Positions 36,770-47,943 of a stretch of DNA of 64,000 nucleotides are shown here, piece after piece. The DNA lies in assembly GCF_003574735.1 (NCBI RefSeq), contig NZ_QORW01000005.1, positions 277,318 through 341,317 on the forward strand, written 5' to 3'. The notes beneath the pieces are model-generated. The model made no database searches. It was not told the origin of the DNA and worked only from the letters and a program-made list of their open reading frames with translations. How positions within the stretch are numbered: the stretch's first letter is position 1; each line of letters begins with the position of its first letter. This DNA comes from Dongia deserti. GTDB lineage: Bacteria; Pseudomonadota; Alphaproteobacteria; Dongiales; Dongiaceae. Position numbers and translations under genes: made by a program.

Positions 36770-38017
36770 TCAGACCGGCAAGGCCGCGAAGACTTCGACT
36801 CCGCCGCCCAATCCCCGCACGCGCCGCCCGCCCAGGCCGTGCAGCGTGCGGTTGGTCGCTGCCGCGAAATCGGCGGACGCCAGAATGGGCGTGCCGACAA
36901 TCTTCGTCAGCTCTTGCAGCCGGCTGGCGAGGTTGACGGCCGGGCCAATCACTGTGAAGTCGAGCCGGTCGCGCGTGCCGATATTGCCGAACTCGACCTC
37001 GCCCCAGTGCAGCCCGATCCCGAACGCGAGCGCTGAGCGTCCTTCCTTGGCGAGATCCGCATTCAGGGTATCCGTCCCAGCCAAGGCCGCCAGCGCAGCA
37101 TCAAGCGCTCGGTCGCAGGTGGTGGCGCGGCTCTCCTCCAGCGGAAACACCGCCAGCAGCCCGTCGCCCATGAATTTCAGGATGTCGCCACGATGGGCGC
37201 CGATCGCGGCGCCGATCGCTTCGAACCAGCGATTGAGCAACGTCACGATCTCGCCATGCTGCGCCCGGTCGGTCATCGTCGTAAAACCGCGCAGGTCGCA
37301 GATCAGGATCGCGGCCTCGATGCGCGCGACGTCGCCGCGCTCGATTTGACCCGCATAGACCCGCTCAGAAGGCACGCGGCCCAGATAGTGCGTCAACAGG
37401 TCGAGCGCGATGTGGCGAAGAAGCCAGCGCTCCGCCACCGATGACCAGATCCGCGCCGCCATCTGCAGCCGCTCAACCTCGAGGTCGAAGAACCCGCCTT
37501 CGTCTGTGCTGGCGAAGGTCATGACGCAGGTGCGCGTCGCATCCTGGAACGGCAGTGGCATGGCGAAGTAATCGGTTAGGCCGAACTCCTGGAACCGCTG
37601 AATAATCTCCATGTCAGGCAGCGGGTCCGGCTTGCGCCACCGGAACGGCCGGTTGGTGGTGTCGACCACATAGATGGGACTCTTCAGGTAATCGGCGCGC
37701 GACATCACGCCGGCGCGGTCGATCTCGGTGCGCGTCAGCGCACCATCGCGCCAGATGAGCTGCGACCCGCTGAGCTCTGGATTGAGCACTTCGAGCCCGA
37801 GCGTACAACGCCAGAGCGGACAAATCCACTCCGCCATTCGGATGCAATAGCCTGCGAACAAGTCCGGAAAGGGCAGCGCGCCGATATTGTTCAGCGGGCG
37901 CCCGCTCTCATCCAGCCCGGTGTCGCCCAAGGCATGCACGGCGAGCCAGGCCGCCAGCTTCCCATAGATGAGCTTGCTTTCTGAATCCACATCGCTCGCC
38001 ATGAGATCGTGATCCAC
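36770..38017 (-). CDS. Class III adenylate/guanylate cyclase with N-terminal sensor region
   Basis: 415 residues. The C-terminal cyclase homology domain has metal Asp in ILICDLRGFTTMTDR and KFMGDGLLAVF, and the substrate/transition-state segment RLDFTVIGPAVNLASRLQ. The Lys of LKFMGDG and the Asp of RLDFTV favour ATP as substrate. The 200-residue N-terminal region has GAF-like stretches (YVVDTTNRPFRWRKPD, TDYFAMPLPFQDATRTCVMTFASTDEGGFFDLEVERLQMAARIW). No transmembrane helix, so it is probably a soluble cAMP-forming sensor. Ligand unknown. Confidence 0.88.
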   Translation of the reverse strand: MDHDLMASDVDSESKLIYGKLAAWLAVHALGDTGLDESGRPLNNIGALPFPDLFAGYCIRMAEWICPLWRCTLGLEVLNPELSGSQLIWRDGALTRTEIDRAGVMSRADYLKSPIYVVDTTNRPFRWRKPDPLPDMEIIQRFQEFGLTDYFAMPLPFQDATRTCVMTFASTDEGGFFDLEVERLQMAARIWSSVAERWLLRHIALDLLTHYLGRVPSERVYAGQIERGDVARIEAAILICDLRGFTTMTDRAQHGEIVTLLNRWFEAIGAAIGAHRGDILKFMGDGLLAVFPLEESRATTCDRALDAALAALAGTDTLNADLAKEGRSALAFGIGLHWGEVEFGNIGTRDRLDFTVIGPAVNLASRLQELTKIVGTPILASADFAAATNRTLHGLGGRRVRGLGGGVEVFAALPV

Positions 38018-38177
38018 AGAAGAGGAGCAGTCTTGATTGCTTGGTTATCCAAGTTGGACATTACGGCCGGCGGTTGCAAGAGGTCCACCAGATCGGGAAA
38101 AGGCCGATTGAAGGTCCGCCACGATGATTTATGATCGCTTCGCACGCAAGACTACGGCTCTTCGGACAGAACAATCC

Positions 38178-38453
38178 ATGCCGGTTTCAAGAATACTCCT
38201 ATTGGTGCCAATCTGTTTGGCTGTGACGTCGACCGCCTACGCCGCCGACGTGCAATGCACGACCGCCGACAAATCCGCGTGGCTGCCGCCGGCGCAGGTG
38301 AAGGCGATGCTGGAACAGCACGGCTTTACGAATGTCGGTGCGATCAAGCCCAACGAGCGGAAGTGCTATGTTGTGCAGGCGACCGACAACACCGGCGCGA
38401 AGCGAACGCTTTATCTCGACCCCACGGACGGCGCTCTGCGGGCGATGGAGTAA
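38178..38453 (+). CDS. PepSY-like small secreted protein
   Basis: 91 residues from ATG 38178; upstream in-frame ATG at 38124 lacks a signal. A signal peptide (VSRILLLVPICLAVTSTAYAAD) precedes one PepSY-like module: WLPPAQVKAMLEQHGFTNVGAIKPNERKCYVVQATDNTGAKRTLYLDPTDGALRAME. Single PepSY proteins are thought to bind or inhibit proteases or act as envelope modulators. Two Cys in the mature part could form a disulfide. The ureohydrolase gene follows after 83 nt. Confidence 0.75.
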   Translation: MPVSRILLLVPICLAVTSTAYAADVQCTTADKSAWLPPAQVKAMLEQHGFTNVGAIKPNERKCYVVQATDNTGAKRTLYLDPTDGALRAME

Positions 38454-38536
38454 TCTCTTCTCCTGTACGCCGGGAGAGCGTGACAATCGCGCCGATCCCT
38501 GGGCAGTATCGGCTGCGACACGAACGGGGATCCAAC

Positions 38537-39685
38537 ATGCCATCTAAAGGAAAGAAGTCGGCACCGCGCCAGGTCGCGCCTGCGCGGAAAAGCAAGGCCG
38601 CCATTGCAGCCGCCTTTCAGCGCGCATCGGCGAGGGCCGCGCAATCGCCTTATCGCGTGGTGCGGCGTGTGGAGCGCATTCTCTATGAGGACGTGCCGAC
38701 CTTCATGGAAGCGCCCCATGCCGAGGAGGTGCCGGATGCGGATGTCGTGGTCGTCGGCCTGCCGTATGAGGGCGTGAAGATCCTCGATCCGCGCCGTTTC
38801 CTGCCGGCACAGGCGACCCATCAGGCTGCGATCTACTCGCGCACCGGCGCGACCGGCGCGCCGGCTGCGATCCGCCGCAACGCGATCTACTACTCGCTGG
38901 ATCATTCCGGCGGCTTGTTTCCGGAGCGCGGACCGGATTTCCAGATCGCGGATTGGATCAAGGTCTCCGACGGCGGCGACATCCGCGTCGATTACGAGAT
39001 CGACGCGGAAGTCATGCTGCACAAGGCGGGTGACCGCATCGAACGCCTGATTGGCAGGGACAAGGCGCTCATCCTGCTAGGCGGCGACGACACCATTCCC
39101 TATGTCGGCGTGCGCTCGGTGGTGCGCCAGCGCAAGCAGCGCATCGCCGTTCTGAAGTTCGATTCGCACTACGACCTGGCGTGGGAGCCGCGCTACTGGG
39201 CCGGCTCGCAATGGGCCCGCTGCTTCGAGGGCGGTTATCTCGATCCCGCGAACTTCGCCGAGATCGGCATCCGCGGCACGCGCAACTCGCTGGCCTGGCA
39301 TGAGGCAGCGCGCGAGCTCGACATCGGCGTCTGGACTCTGCAGGACGTGGAAGAGAAGGGGATCCGCCAGTGCGTGCGCGAAGCGCTGGCGCGCATCTGC
39401 CGCGATGTCGACGCGCTCTATCTTTCGCTGGATCTCGACGTGATCGATCCCGCCTTCCTGCCGGCGCAGAAATACCCCGATCCGGCCGGTCTCACCGCAC
39501 GCGAGATCCTGCAGGCGCTGCGCCTGGCGATCGAGGAGGGGCCGCCTGTCATCGGGTTCGACATGGCGTGCCTCGGCCCTGATTTCGATGTGAACGGCCT
39601 CGGTGCCCAACTGGCTGCGCGCTGCGCGGTCGAGGTGATCGGCGGCCTCGGTTGGAAAAAGGCGAAGGCCAAGCCCCGCCGCTGA
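38537..39685 (+). CDS. Ureohydrolase superfamily enzyme with a GGDD in place of GGDH
   Basis: 382 residues from ATG 38537 (GGGGA upstream). Basic Ala-rich N-terminus of about 40 residues, then an arginase/agmatinase fold. Metal motifs are FDSHYD (Asp209, His211, Asp213) and LSLDLDVIDP (Asp299, Asp301). The first motif is GGDDTIP, so the usual metal-binding His is Asp185. A long N-terminal part (PAQATHQAAIYSRTGATGAPAAIRRNAIYY) differs from agmatinases. It likely hydrolyses a guanidino substrate, or a non-urea C-N bond; metal and substrate unclear. Confidence 0.8.
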   Translation: MPSKGKKSAPRQVAPARKSKAAIAAAFQRASARAAQSPYRVVRRVERILYEDVPTFMEAPHAEEVPDADVVVVGLPYEGVKILDPRRFLPAQATHQAAIYSRTGATGAPAAIRRNAIYYSLDHSGGLFPERGPDFQIADWIKVSDGGDIRVDYEIDAEVMLHKAGDRIERLIGRDKALILLGGDDTIPYVGVRSVVRQRKQRIAVLKFDSHYDLAWEPRYWAGSQWARCFEGGYLDPANFAEIGIRGTRNSLAWHEAARELDIGVWTLQDVEEKGIRQCVREALARICRDVDALYLSLDLDVIDPAFLPAQKYPDPAGLTAREILQALRLAIEEGPPVIGFDMACLGPDFDVNGLGAQLAARCAVEVIGGLGWKKAKAKPRR

Positions 39686-39688
39686 CGC

Positions 39689-41998
<2,310 letters not shown>

Positions 41999-42007
41999 GG
42001 GCGATCG

Positions 42008-43045
42008 CTACTTGAGCAATCCGCCAACGGCCCCGCCAAGGCCGCCTACGGCGCCACCGACCGCACCGCCGACACCGCTCACCGCGCCACCGACCGCACC
42101 GCCCACGCCGGACACCGCGCCACCGACAGGGCCGCCGACGGTATCTCCAACGGCGCCGGTCACATCGCCGACAGCGCCGCCCACGGCATCCGCTGTGTCG
42201 CCGACGGCGCCGCCAACAGCGTCCGCGGTATCGCCGACTGCACCCCCGACGCCGCCGCTCGACCCATCACTGGAGCCCGAGCTGCCGGAACTCGACCCGC
42301 CGGAATCTGAACTGCCCGAGTCCGACCCGCCTGAGCCCGACCCGCCTGAGCCCGACCCGCCTGAGCCCGAGCCATCCGAACCGCCGTCGCTGCCGGATTT
42401 GGCGCCGGCGCTTGCGGTGCTGGTGTCACCGCCCACGCTGCTGGGTGAACGGTTGGTCGGCACGAGCGATGGCGCGTCGGGCGCGTCGCGCCTAACCGTG
42501 GCAGTGTTGCCGGCGGTGACATCGACGCTCTTCCCCGTCCGCAGCGACGATACGCCGACGACGCCTTCCGTGACGGAGACGGCCGAGCCGGCGCTTGACG
42601 TGCTCACGTCGAACTGCGTGCCCTTGACCGTCGCTACCAGATAGGTCGCGCCGACGGAGAAGGTCTGCCCCGGCGTGCGCTTTCCCACCTCCACGTGAAC
42701 CGTGCCGGTGACGAGATTGAGATTGGGGTCCGATGTCGTGGAATCGGAGTCGCCGATGACAAGCGTGGTGTTGGGGCTTATCTCCACAAGATCGCGGCCG
42801 TTGACCAAGACCATATGCTGGCCGCCGGCCGTGGAAATCTGCTGTCCGCTCGCGAGTGCTGTGCCGACCTGCGGCACTTGCATCGCCGATGCGGGGATGA
42901 CATCGCCATCCTCATTGAAGGAAATCGATCGGACGATCCAGTTGAGGATGCCGTCATCGGCCCGGGCGCTGCCCGTCGCCGTCACGGCAAGCGCGAGCAA
43001 TACGGGGCCGAGCCAAAGCCGCGCAAGGCGAGGTGAGATCGACAT
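42008..43045 (-). CDS. FecR domain protein with Gly/Ser-rich repeat tail
   Basis: 345 residues from ATG 43045; an upstream ATG at 43132 would hide the signal peptide (LARLWLGPVLLALAVTATGSARA). A FecR domain follows: VGTALASGQQISTAGGQHMVLVNGRDLVEISPNTTLVI, VHVEVGKRTPGQTFSVGATYLVATVKGTQFDVST. The last 130 residues are low complexity: a Gly/Ser linker with SGSGGSG repeats, then imperfect 11-residue AVGGAVGDTAD and AVSGVGGAVGG units. FecR plus CHASE2 kinase pairs are common sensory modules; FecR probably presents a signal to the CHASE2 domain. Confidence 0.88.
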   Translation of the reverse strand: MSISPRLARLWLGPVLLALAVTATGSARADDGILNWIVRSISFNEDGDVIPASAMQVPQVGTALASGQQISTAGGQHMVLVNGRDLVEISPNTTLVIGDSDSTTSDPNLNLVTGTVHVEVGKRTPGQTFSVGATYLVATVKGTQFDVSTSSAGSAVSVTEGVVGVSSLRTGKSVDVTAGNTATVRRDAPDAPSLVPTNRSPSSVGGDTSTASAGAKSGSDGGSDGSGSGGSGSGGSGSGGSDSGSSDSGGSSSGSSGSSDGSSGGVGGAVGDTADAVGGAVGDTADAVGGAVGDVTGAVGDTVGGPVGGAVSGVGGAVGGAVSGVGGAVGGAVGGLGGAVGGLLK

Positions 43046-43227
43046 GGATACTCTCGTTGTTGGTTTCGCCAGCACTCCGTTCAACGAGGCCATGCGTACG
43101 GCCCGCGACGAACACCCCCACCGTGCGGCCAATTTCTTAATCGAATCTAACTTTTCTTGGTTAAGCTTGGCGCTGAACTGCCGAAGCGATACAGGTCGAT
43201 GTATGAGATCGCAGTACCAAGAAATTC

Positions 43228-43233
43228 ATTATA
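43228..43233 (-). promoter_or_regulatory. Candidate -10 element for the FecR-CHASE2 operon
   Basis: A consensus TATAAT on the reverse strand in an AT-rich patch about 180 bp before the FecR start. The upstream -35 options (TCGATT at 18 bp, TTGATC at 14 bp) are imperfect. Confidence 0.35.
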
Positions 43234-43260
43234 AAAGTGATGCAGATGATCAATCGAATT

Positions 43261-44724
43261 TTAGGAAAGTGCTGTCTGCATCTGCTGTCGCCGCAATGCG
43301 CGGCCGGGTCGCGCGCCCGTCGGTCTGCCGTCGCGCCACACCGCTTTTCCGTTGACCCACACTGCGACGATGCCATCTGAAACCTGCTTGGGATTCTCGA
43401 ACGTCGCGCGGTCCTTCACGCTTTGCGGATCGAACAGAACCAGATCGGCGGCGTAGTTCTGCTTCAGGCGGCCGCGGCCGGTGAGGCCGAAGCGCTCCGC
43501 CGGCAGCGACGTCATGCGCCGGATTGCCTCTTCCATCGGGAACAGGCCCACCTCGCGCGCATAGTGCCCCAACACGCGCGGAAAGCTGCCCCACAGGCGT
43601 GGATGGGGATGGGTATCGTGCGGCAACCCGTCCGATCCGATCATGGTGTGCGGATAGCTGAGGATGCGCCGCACGTCCGCTTCATCCATCGCAAAATAGA
43701 CCGCGCCCGCCGGTTGCAGCCTCTTCGCAGCCTCTTCCAGGGAACAGCCCCATTCCGTCGCAAGCTCGTCGAGCATGCGTCCCGTCGCTTCGGGATGCGG
43801 TGTCGACCAGGTCACCATCACCTTGGGCGCCTCGCTGAGCTCCTGTGATTTCAGCACGGTCGAGGATGCGGAGTAAGGGTACGCATCCAGCCCCAGCGGC
43901 TGGCGCAGCCGCTGGGTATCGAACTTCGCCAGGGTCTCGACCGAACGGCCGAAATTCGCCTTTCCATGCACCTTGAAGTGGGAGATCACGACCGGCACGT
44001 CGGCGGACTTGCCGATCGCGAAGGCCTCGTCCATCGCCTCGGTCACATGGTCGCCTTCACTGCGCATGTGCGTGGTATGGATTGCACCCGCCGGCTTCAG
44101 CAGTTGTGCCAGCGCCTGCACCTCTTCGGTCGGGGCCGCTTCCGCTGGTTGATAGTCGAGCCCGGTCGAAAGCCCGATCGCGCCAGCCTCCAGTGCCTCC
44201 TGCAACTTCGCGCGCATGGCGGCGATCTCATCCGACGTGGCCGGTCGATCCAGCCGATCCATCGTCCCGACGCGCAAGGTCGAATGCCCGACTAGGCACG
44301 CTGCATTGACTGCCGGCGGCTGCCGATCCAGTGCGTCCATGTACTCCGCGAAGGTGGGGTAAGTGTAGTCGGCCTGCGTGCCGATCAGGTCCAAAGGCGG
44401 AGGTGGCGCCGCGCGCAGCGAGAGCGGCGCGAGGGAAATGCCGCAATTGCCGACCACCACGCTGGTGACACCTTGGCTGGTCTTGTTCGCCATGTCGCCG
44501 ATCAGCAGCGCGCGGTCGTCGTGGGTGTGGACGTCGATGAATCCCGGCGCCAGTGCCAGTCCTTGGCCATCCACCTTTTCGCGTGCACGCCAGTTGTGCA
44601 GATCGCCGATCACCACGATCTTGTCGTCGATAACCGCCAGATCGCCGACATAAGGCGGCGCGCCCGAACCGTCGAACAGCGAGACTCGTTGGATCAAGAG
44701 ATCGCAGGTGTCGGGATCCGTCAC
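43261..44724 (-). CDS. N-acyl-D-amino-acid deacylase
   Basis: 487 residues. Amidohydrolase features: DLLIQRVSLFDGSGAPPYVGDLAV, GFIDVHTHDDRALL (HxH metal site), VVGNCGISLAPL, TTHMRSEGDHVTEAM, VVISHFKVHGKANFGRS, and a C-terminal IGSDGLPHDTHPHPRLWGSFPRVLGHY. It removes the acyl group from N-acyl-D-amino acids such as those from peptidoglycan. The gene ends 8 nt past the bicupin gene on the same strand, so the pair is probably co-transcribed. Confidence 0.92.
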   Translation of the reverse strand: MTDPDTCDLLIQRVSLFDGSGAPPYVGDLAVIDDKIVVIGDLHNWRAREKVDGQGLALAPGFIDVHTHDDRALLIGDMANKTSQGVTSVVVGNCGISLAPLSLRAAPPPPLDLIGTQADYTYPTFAEYMDALDRQPPAVNAACLVGHSTLRVGTMDRLDRPATSDEIAAMRAKLQEALEAGAIGLSTGLDYQPAEAAPTEEVQALAQLLKPAGAIHTTHMRSEGDHVTEAMDEAFAIGKSADVPVVISHFKVHGKANFGRSVETLAKFDTQRLRQPLGLDAYPYSASSTVLKSQELSEAPKVMVTWSTPHPEATGRMLDELATEWGCSLEEAAKRLQPAGAVYFAMDEADVRRILSYPHTMIGSDGLPHDTHPHPRLWGSFPRVLGHYAREVGLFPMEEAIRRMTSLPAERFGLTGRGRLKQNYAADLVLFDPQSVKDRATFENPKQVSDGIVAVWVNGKAVWRDGRPTGARPGRALRRQQMQTALS

Positions 44725-44731
44725 ATCGTCC

Positions 44732-45487
44732 TCACTGCTTCGGCATCAGGATCACGAAGATCTTCTTCACGTCGCTCGTGTTGCGCCAGCCAAGCGGCAC
44801 GCCCTTGGGCACGAAGATCGTTTCGCCCGCCTGGAACGCCTGGCCGCTGGTTCCGCCGTCATGGAGTTCCACCTGGCCTTCCAGGAAATGCATCAGTTCA
44901 TACCGGCCGAACGGCGCTGCCTTGCGATCATAGGGCGTCGCCGACCACAGGCCGATCGCGAGTTGCCCGCTGGCATCCGTATAGACAACACGCTCGGCGC
45001 AGCGCGGCTCCGGCCCATTCAAGATGGCGGGGTCGGGTCCGGCGCTGGGTTCCAGCCTGGCGGCGAGATCCATCTTGATCACATGATCCGCCGATGGCTT
45101 GGCGGGCACCGGCATCGCGGGATTCTCATAGATCACGAAGATCTTGCGGACATAGCCATCCTGCTTCCAGGCGCAATTGAGCCCGCGCGGAATGATGAAG
45201 CTCTCGCCGGCCTCGACCCGCGTGACGCGGCCATCGGCCTCCGTCACCGTCACGGTGCCCTCGAGCAGAAACATGAACTCGTCGACCGAGTAGGGGCCCA
45301 TCGTTCCTTCGAAGGCGGTGCAGTCCCACACGCCCGCACTCAGACCGATATCCGGCGCGTTGAAGTAGTAGCGCCCGTGCTGCTTCGGCGATCCGGATTT
45401 GACGTCCGCTGCCGGGATCTCGCCCCAGTCCTCCAGCCCATCGCCGCCGGCATGGGGAAATATCCGCATCAACCGCGCTGAAGTCAT
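44732..45487 (-). CDS. Bicupin protein
   Basis: 251 residues with two cupin domains. First: WDCTAFEGTMGPYSVDEFMFLLEGTVTVTEADGRVTRVEAGESFIIPRGLNCAWKQ. Second: SATPYDRKAAPFGRYELMHFLEGQVELHDGGTSGQAFQAGETIFVPKGVPLGWRN. The usual His metal ligands are partly replaced (YSVDEF; GRYELMHF), so metal binding may be weak. Upstream partner of the D-aminoacylase gene, gap 7 nt. Possibly a small-molecule binding or isomerising enzyme of the same pathway; no specific activity assigned. Confidence 0.8.
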   Translation of the reverse strand: MTSARLMRIFPHAGGDGLEDWGEIPAADVKSGSPKQHGRYYFNAPDIGLSAGVWDCTAFEGTMGPYSVDEFMFLLEGTVTVTEADGRVTRVEAGESFIIPRGLNCAWKQDGYVRKIFVIYENPAMPVPAKPSADHVIKMDLAARLEPSAGPDPAILNGPEPRCAERVVYTDASGQLAIGLWSATPYDRKAAPFGRYELMHFLEGQVELHDGGTSGQAFQAGETIFVPKGVPLGWRNTSDVKKIFVILMPKQ

Positions 45488-45661
45488 GACTGCCGCTCCG
45501 CTCTGGAAAGACAGGTCACCCTAGCAAGGTCGTACGCAGCCGACAATCGCTACCACCTGCGCGCTCCCACTCCCATCGGCCGACGTAAGTGTCGACCCAG
45601 TGATCCACGCCTGGATGCGTTGATCTGAAGCAGGCTTGGATGGCCGGGTCTTGTGCCCGCC

Positions 45662-46105
45662 TCAAGTACCCGCGCGATAGATCGCGACGAGGAACTGGTC
45701 GATCGTCTTGCCGTCCGTCGCTAGCGGCAGGATCAGCCGCTCGAGCTGTGATGAAATGGCTGCCTCCGAGCAGCTATAGAATGCGCCGTAGACCGGTGCG
45801 CGCGTATCGGCGCAGCGGCGATAGGGCTCCAGGATTTCGTCACGCTGGTCTGTGGGGATCACGTCGTCGAGGAACAGACCGGTATTGTCACGTCCCTCGT
45901 AATAGACAATGCGCGTTCCGACCAGGCGCACGCGATGCCGCACCTGGTCGCCTTCGTTCACCCGCTCGACGATCTGGATGTGGCCCATCCAGGGCGTGAG
46001 GCTTTCGGGCGGAAAATCTGCGCGCGTCGGCAAGTGGCCGTTGCGGCACAACTCCTGCCAACGGCTCTGGATCGCCTCGAACTCCTTCCGGAGCGGCTGA
46101 GACAA
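45662..46105 (-). CDS. PAS_5-type PAS domain protein
   Basis: 147 residues from a proposed TTG at 46105, preceded by GGGGGAAG. An ATG at 46309 would also be in frame, but its 68 extra codons run through two strong hairpins that look non-coding. The domain reads EAIQSRWQELCRNGHLPTRADFPPESLTPWMGHIQIVERVNEGDQVRHRVRLVGTRIVYYEGRDNTGLFLDDVIP, matching PAS_5 proteins abundant in Rhodospirillales-type genomes. No output domain. Function unknown. Confidence 0.75.
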   Translation of the reverse strand: MSQPLRKEFEAIQSRWQELCRNGHLPTRADFPPESLTPWMGHIQIVERVNEGDQVRHRVRLVGTRIVYYEGRDNTGLFLDDVIPTDQRDEILEPYRRCADTRAPVYGAFYSCSEAAISSQLERLILPLATDGKTIDQFLVAIYRAGT

Positions 46106-46234
46106 GGAGCTTCCCCCGGTTTCAAAACGCCAGCCACCGACTCGGACGGTGACCGACTCGCAGGCAAAAGCTAGCGTCCTTCGCGCCGCCGCGCACGGTG
46201 AAAAGGCAGTGTGAAATGGGAGGGCGAAAAGGAA

Positions 46235-46279
46235 CCGGCGCGGTCTCCCGGGACAGTTTGGGGGAGAAGACCGCGCCGG
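46235..46279 (-). terminator. Hairpin 3 of the degP 3' region (terminator-like)
   Basis: Perfect 12-bp stem (CCGGCGCGGTCT with AGACCGCGCCGG) around 21 nt; on the degP strand it is followed by TTCCTTTT. It is the last of three consecutive hairpins. Confidence 0.6.
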
Positions 46280-46284
46280 ACTTT

Positions 46285-46331
46285 CGGCGGCCCACTCAGC
46301 CGGGATCAAGCTGAGGGGATGAGGGCCGCCG
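46285..46331 (-). repeat. Hairpin 2 of the degP 3' region (nested)
   Basis: Outer arms CGGCGGCCC / GGGCCGCCG of 9 bp enclose inner arms CTCAGC / GCTGAG. Only 5 nt separate it from hairpin 3 and 3 nt from hairpin 1. Confidence 0.55.
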
Positions 46332-46334
46332 GTT

Positions 46335-46369
46335 GATCTCGAGCTTTGTTGGGGGGCATGCTCGAGATC
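46335..46369 (-). repeat. Hairpin 1 of the degP 3' region
   Basis: Perfect 10-bp stem GATCTCGAGC / GCTCGAGATC with a 15-nt loop that is C-rich on the degP strand (CCCCCCAAC). It starts 26 nt after the degP stop. Confidence 0.6.
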
Positions 46370-46395
46370 CTAGGGAACCGTTCTTACTTCACTCC

Positions 46396-47886
46396 TTACG
46401 ACTGGCTGATCTGCACCGCGACGAAGTGATCGCTACCGTCCCGGTCGATCAGCATTACCGCGACCGAACGGTTATCGGCATGTGCCTTGCGCAGCGCATC
46501 GCTCACGTCGTTCGGGCTCGTGACCTTGCGGTTGTTCACACGCTCGATCACGTCGCCCGGGCGAACACCCTGCTCGGCGAGCGCGCTGTCCTGCTCCAAG
46601 TCAGCGATCAGCACGCCCTGCGTGTCATCGGCGAGGCCGAACTGCTGCCGGGTTTCATCCGTCACCGGCGCCAGCACTGCGCCAAGCTGCTGGACCGTGT
46701 CGGTCGCCGCCGGGCCACCGCTGTGGTCGGGACGACTCTGGTCGGCGCTCGCGACCTCGTCTTTCATCTTGGCGATGGTGACGTCGACCGTGCGCTCCGA
46801 ACCGTCGCGCCAGACCTTCACCGGCACGGTGGCGCCGCTCGCGGTTTCGGCAACGACGCGCGACAGGTCCTTGGGCGAGTCGATGGTCTGACCGTCGAAG
46901 CCCAGCACGACGTCACCCTGCTTCAAGCCGGCCTTGGCCGCCGGGCTGCCTGGCTGCACCGAAGCGATCAGGGCACCCTTGTCGGAGCTGAGGCCCATGC
47001 CCTGCGTCAGGTCCGGGGTCAGTTCCTGGATCGCAACGCCGAGCCAGCCGCGGTCGACGCGACCCTGCTCCTTGAGCTCCGCGATGATCGGCTTGGCAAG
47101 GTTCGACGGAATGGCGAAGCCGATACCGACCGAGCCGCCGCTCGGCGAGAAGATCGCGGTGTTGACGCCGACTACGCTGCCGTCGGTCGAAAAGGTCGGA
47201 CCGCCGGAATTGCCCTGGTTGATCGGGGCGTCGATCTGCAGGAAGTCGTCGTACGGACCCTGGTGGATATCGCGGCCGCGCGCCGAGACGATGCCCGCCG
47301 TGACCGTTCCGCCAAGCCCGAACGGGTTACCCACTGCCATCACCCAGTCGCCGGTCCGCACCTTGTCGGAATCGCCGAAAGTGACGTAGGGCAGGGGCTT
47401 CTTGGATTCGACTTTCAGCAGCGCCAGGTCGGTCTTGGCATCAGTACCGATCACCTTCGCGGGATAGTCGCTGCCGTCGGTCAGCGTCACCTCGATGTCC
47501 TTGGCGTCATCGACCACGTGGTTGTTGGTTACAATGTAGCCGCTGGCATCGATGATGAAGCCGGAGCCGAGCGACGTGACCTTGCGCTCATGCCGCTGGG
47601 GCTGCATGCCTTGCGGGCCCTGGAAGTGCTTGAAGAATTCTTCGAACGGCGAGCCCGGTGGGAGGTTGAAGGGCATTGGAACGCCCTGCTCGGACATCAC
47701 ATGGGTCGAGGAGACATTGACCACCGCTGGAGAGACCTTCTGCGCCAGGTCGGCGAAGCTGTCCGGAGCCGACGCGGCATATCCCGGCGCGGCGACGGCG
47801 GCGCCTAGAATGGTCGCGGCGGCGATCCCGCCGATAGCTCGGGCGCGACCGGACCCGACGTAAGATGAAAGAGAACTCATTGCCAC
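46396..47886 (-). CDS. degP: Periplasmic serine protease Do/DegP-like (HtrA)
   Basis: 496 residues. Signal or anchor helix (AIGGIAAATILGAAVAAPGYAAS), trypsin-like domain with triad His123 (TNNHVVDD), Asp153 (TDAKTDLALLKV), Ser227 (NQGNSGGP), then two PDZ domains (LGVAIQELTPDLTQGMGL, VLIADLEQDSALAEQGVRPGDVI). It degrades or chaperones misfolded envelope proteins. A second ATG two codons in is equally likely. Divergent from an OmpR/EnvZ-type pair across 216 bp carrying repeated GTTAC boxes. Confidence 0.93.
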   Translation of the reverse strand: MAMSSLSSYVGSGRARAIGGIAAATILGAAVAAPGYAASAPDSFADLAQKVSPAVVNVSSTHVMSEQGVPMPFNLPPGSPFEEFFKHFQGPQGMQPQRHERKVTSLGSGFIIDASGYIVTNNHVVDDAKDIEVTLTDGSDYPAKVIGTDAKTDLALLKVESKKPLPYVTFGDSDKVRTGDWVMAVGNPFGLGGTVTAGIVSARGRDIHQGPYDDFLQIDAPINQGNSGGPTFSTDGSVVGVNTAIFSPSGGSVGIGFAIPSNLAKPIIAELKEQGRVDRGWLGVAIQELTPDLTQGMGLSSDKGALIASVQPGSPAAKAGLKQGDVVLGFDGQTIDSPKDLSRVVAETASGATVPVKVWRDGSERTVDVTIAKMKDEVASADQSRPDHSGGPAATDTVQQLGAVLAPVTDETRQQFGLADDTQGVLIADLEQDSALAEQGVRPGDVIERVNNRKVTSPNDVSDALRKAHADNRSVAVMLIDRDGSDHFVAVQISQS

Positions 47887-47943
47887 CTCCGATCGTTTTG
47901 ACTGCCATGCGCAGCCTGTTGAGGGACAAGTTGGGCCTCTCGG

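Noticed and set aside
46106..46309. Extended N-terminus of the PAS protein from ATG 46309
   Set aside because: The stretch contains two hairpins in the degP 3' region and reads as a basic, low-order segment; the PAS domain is complete without it.
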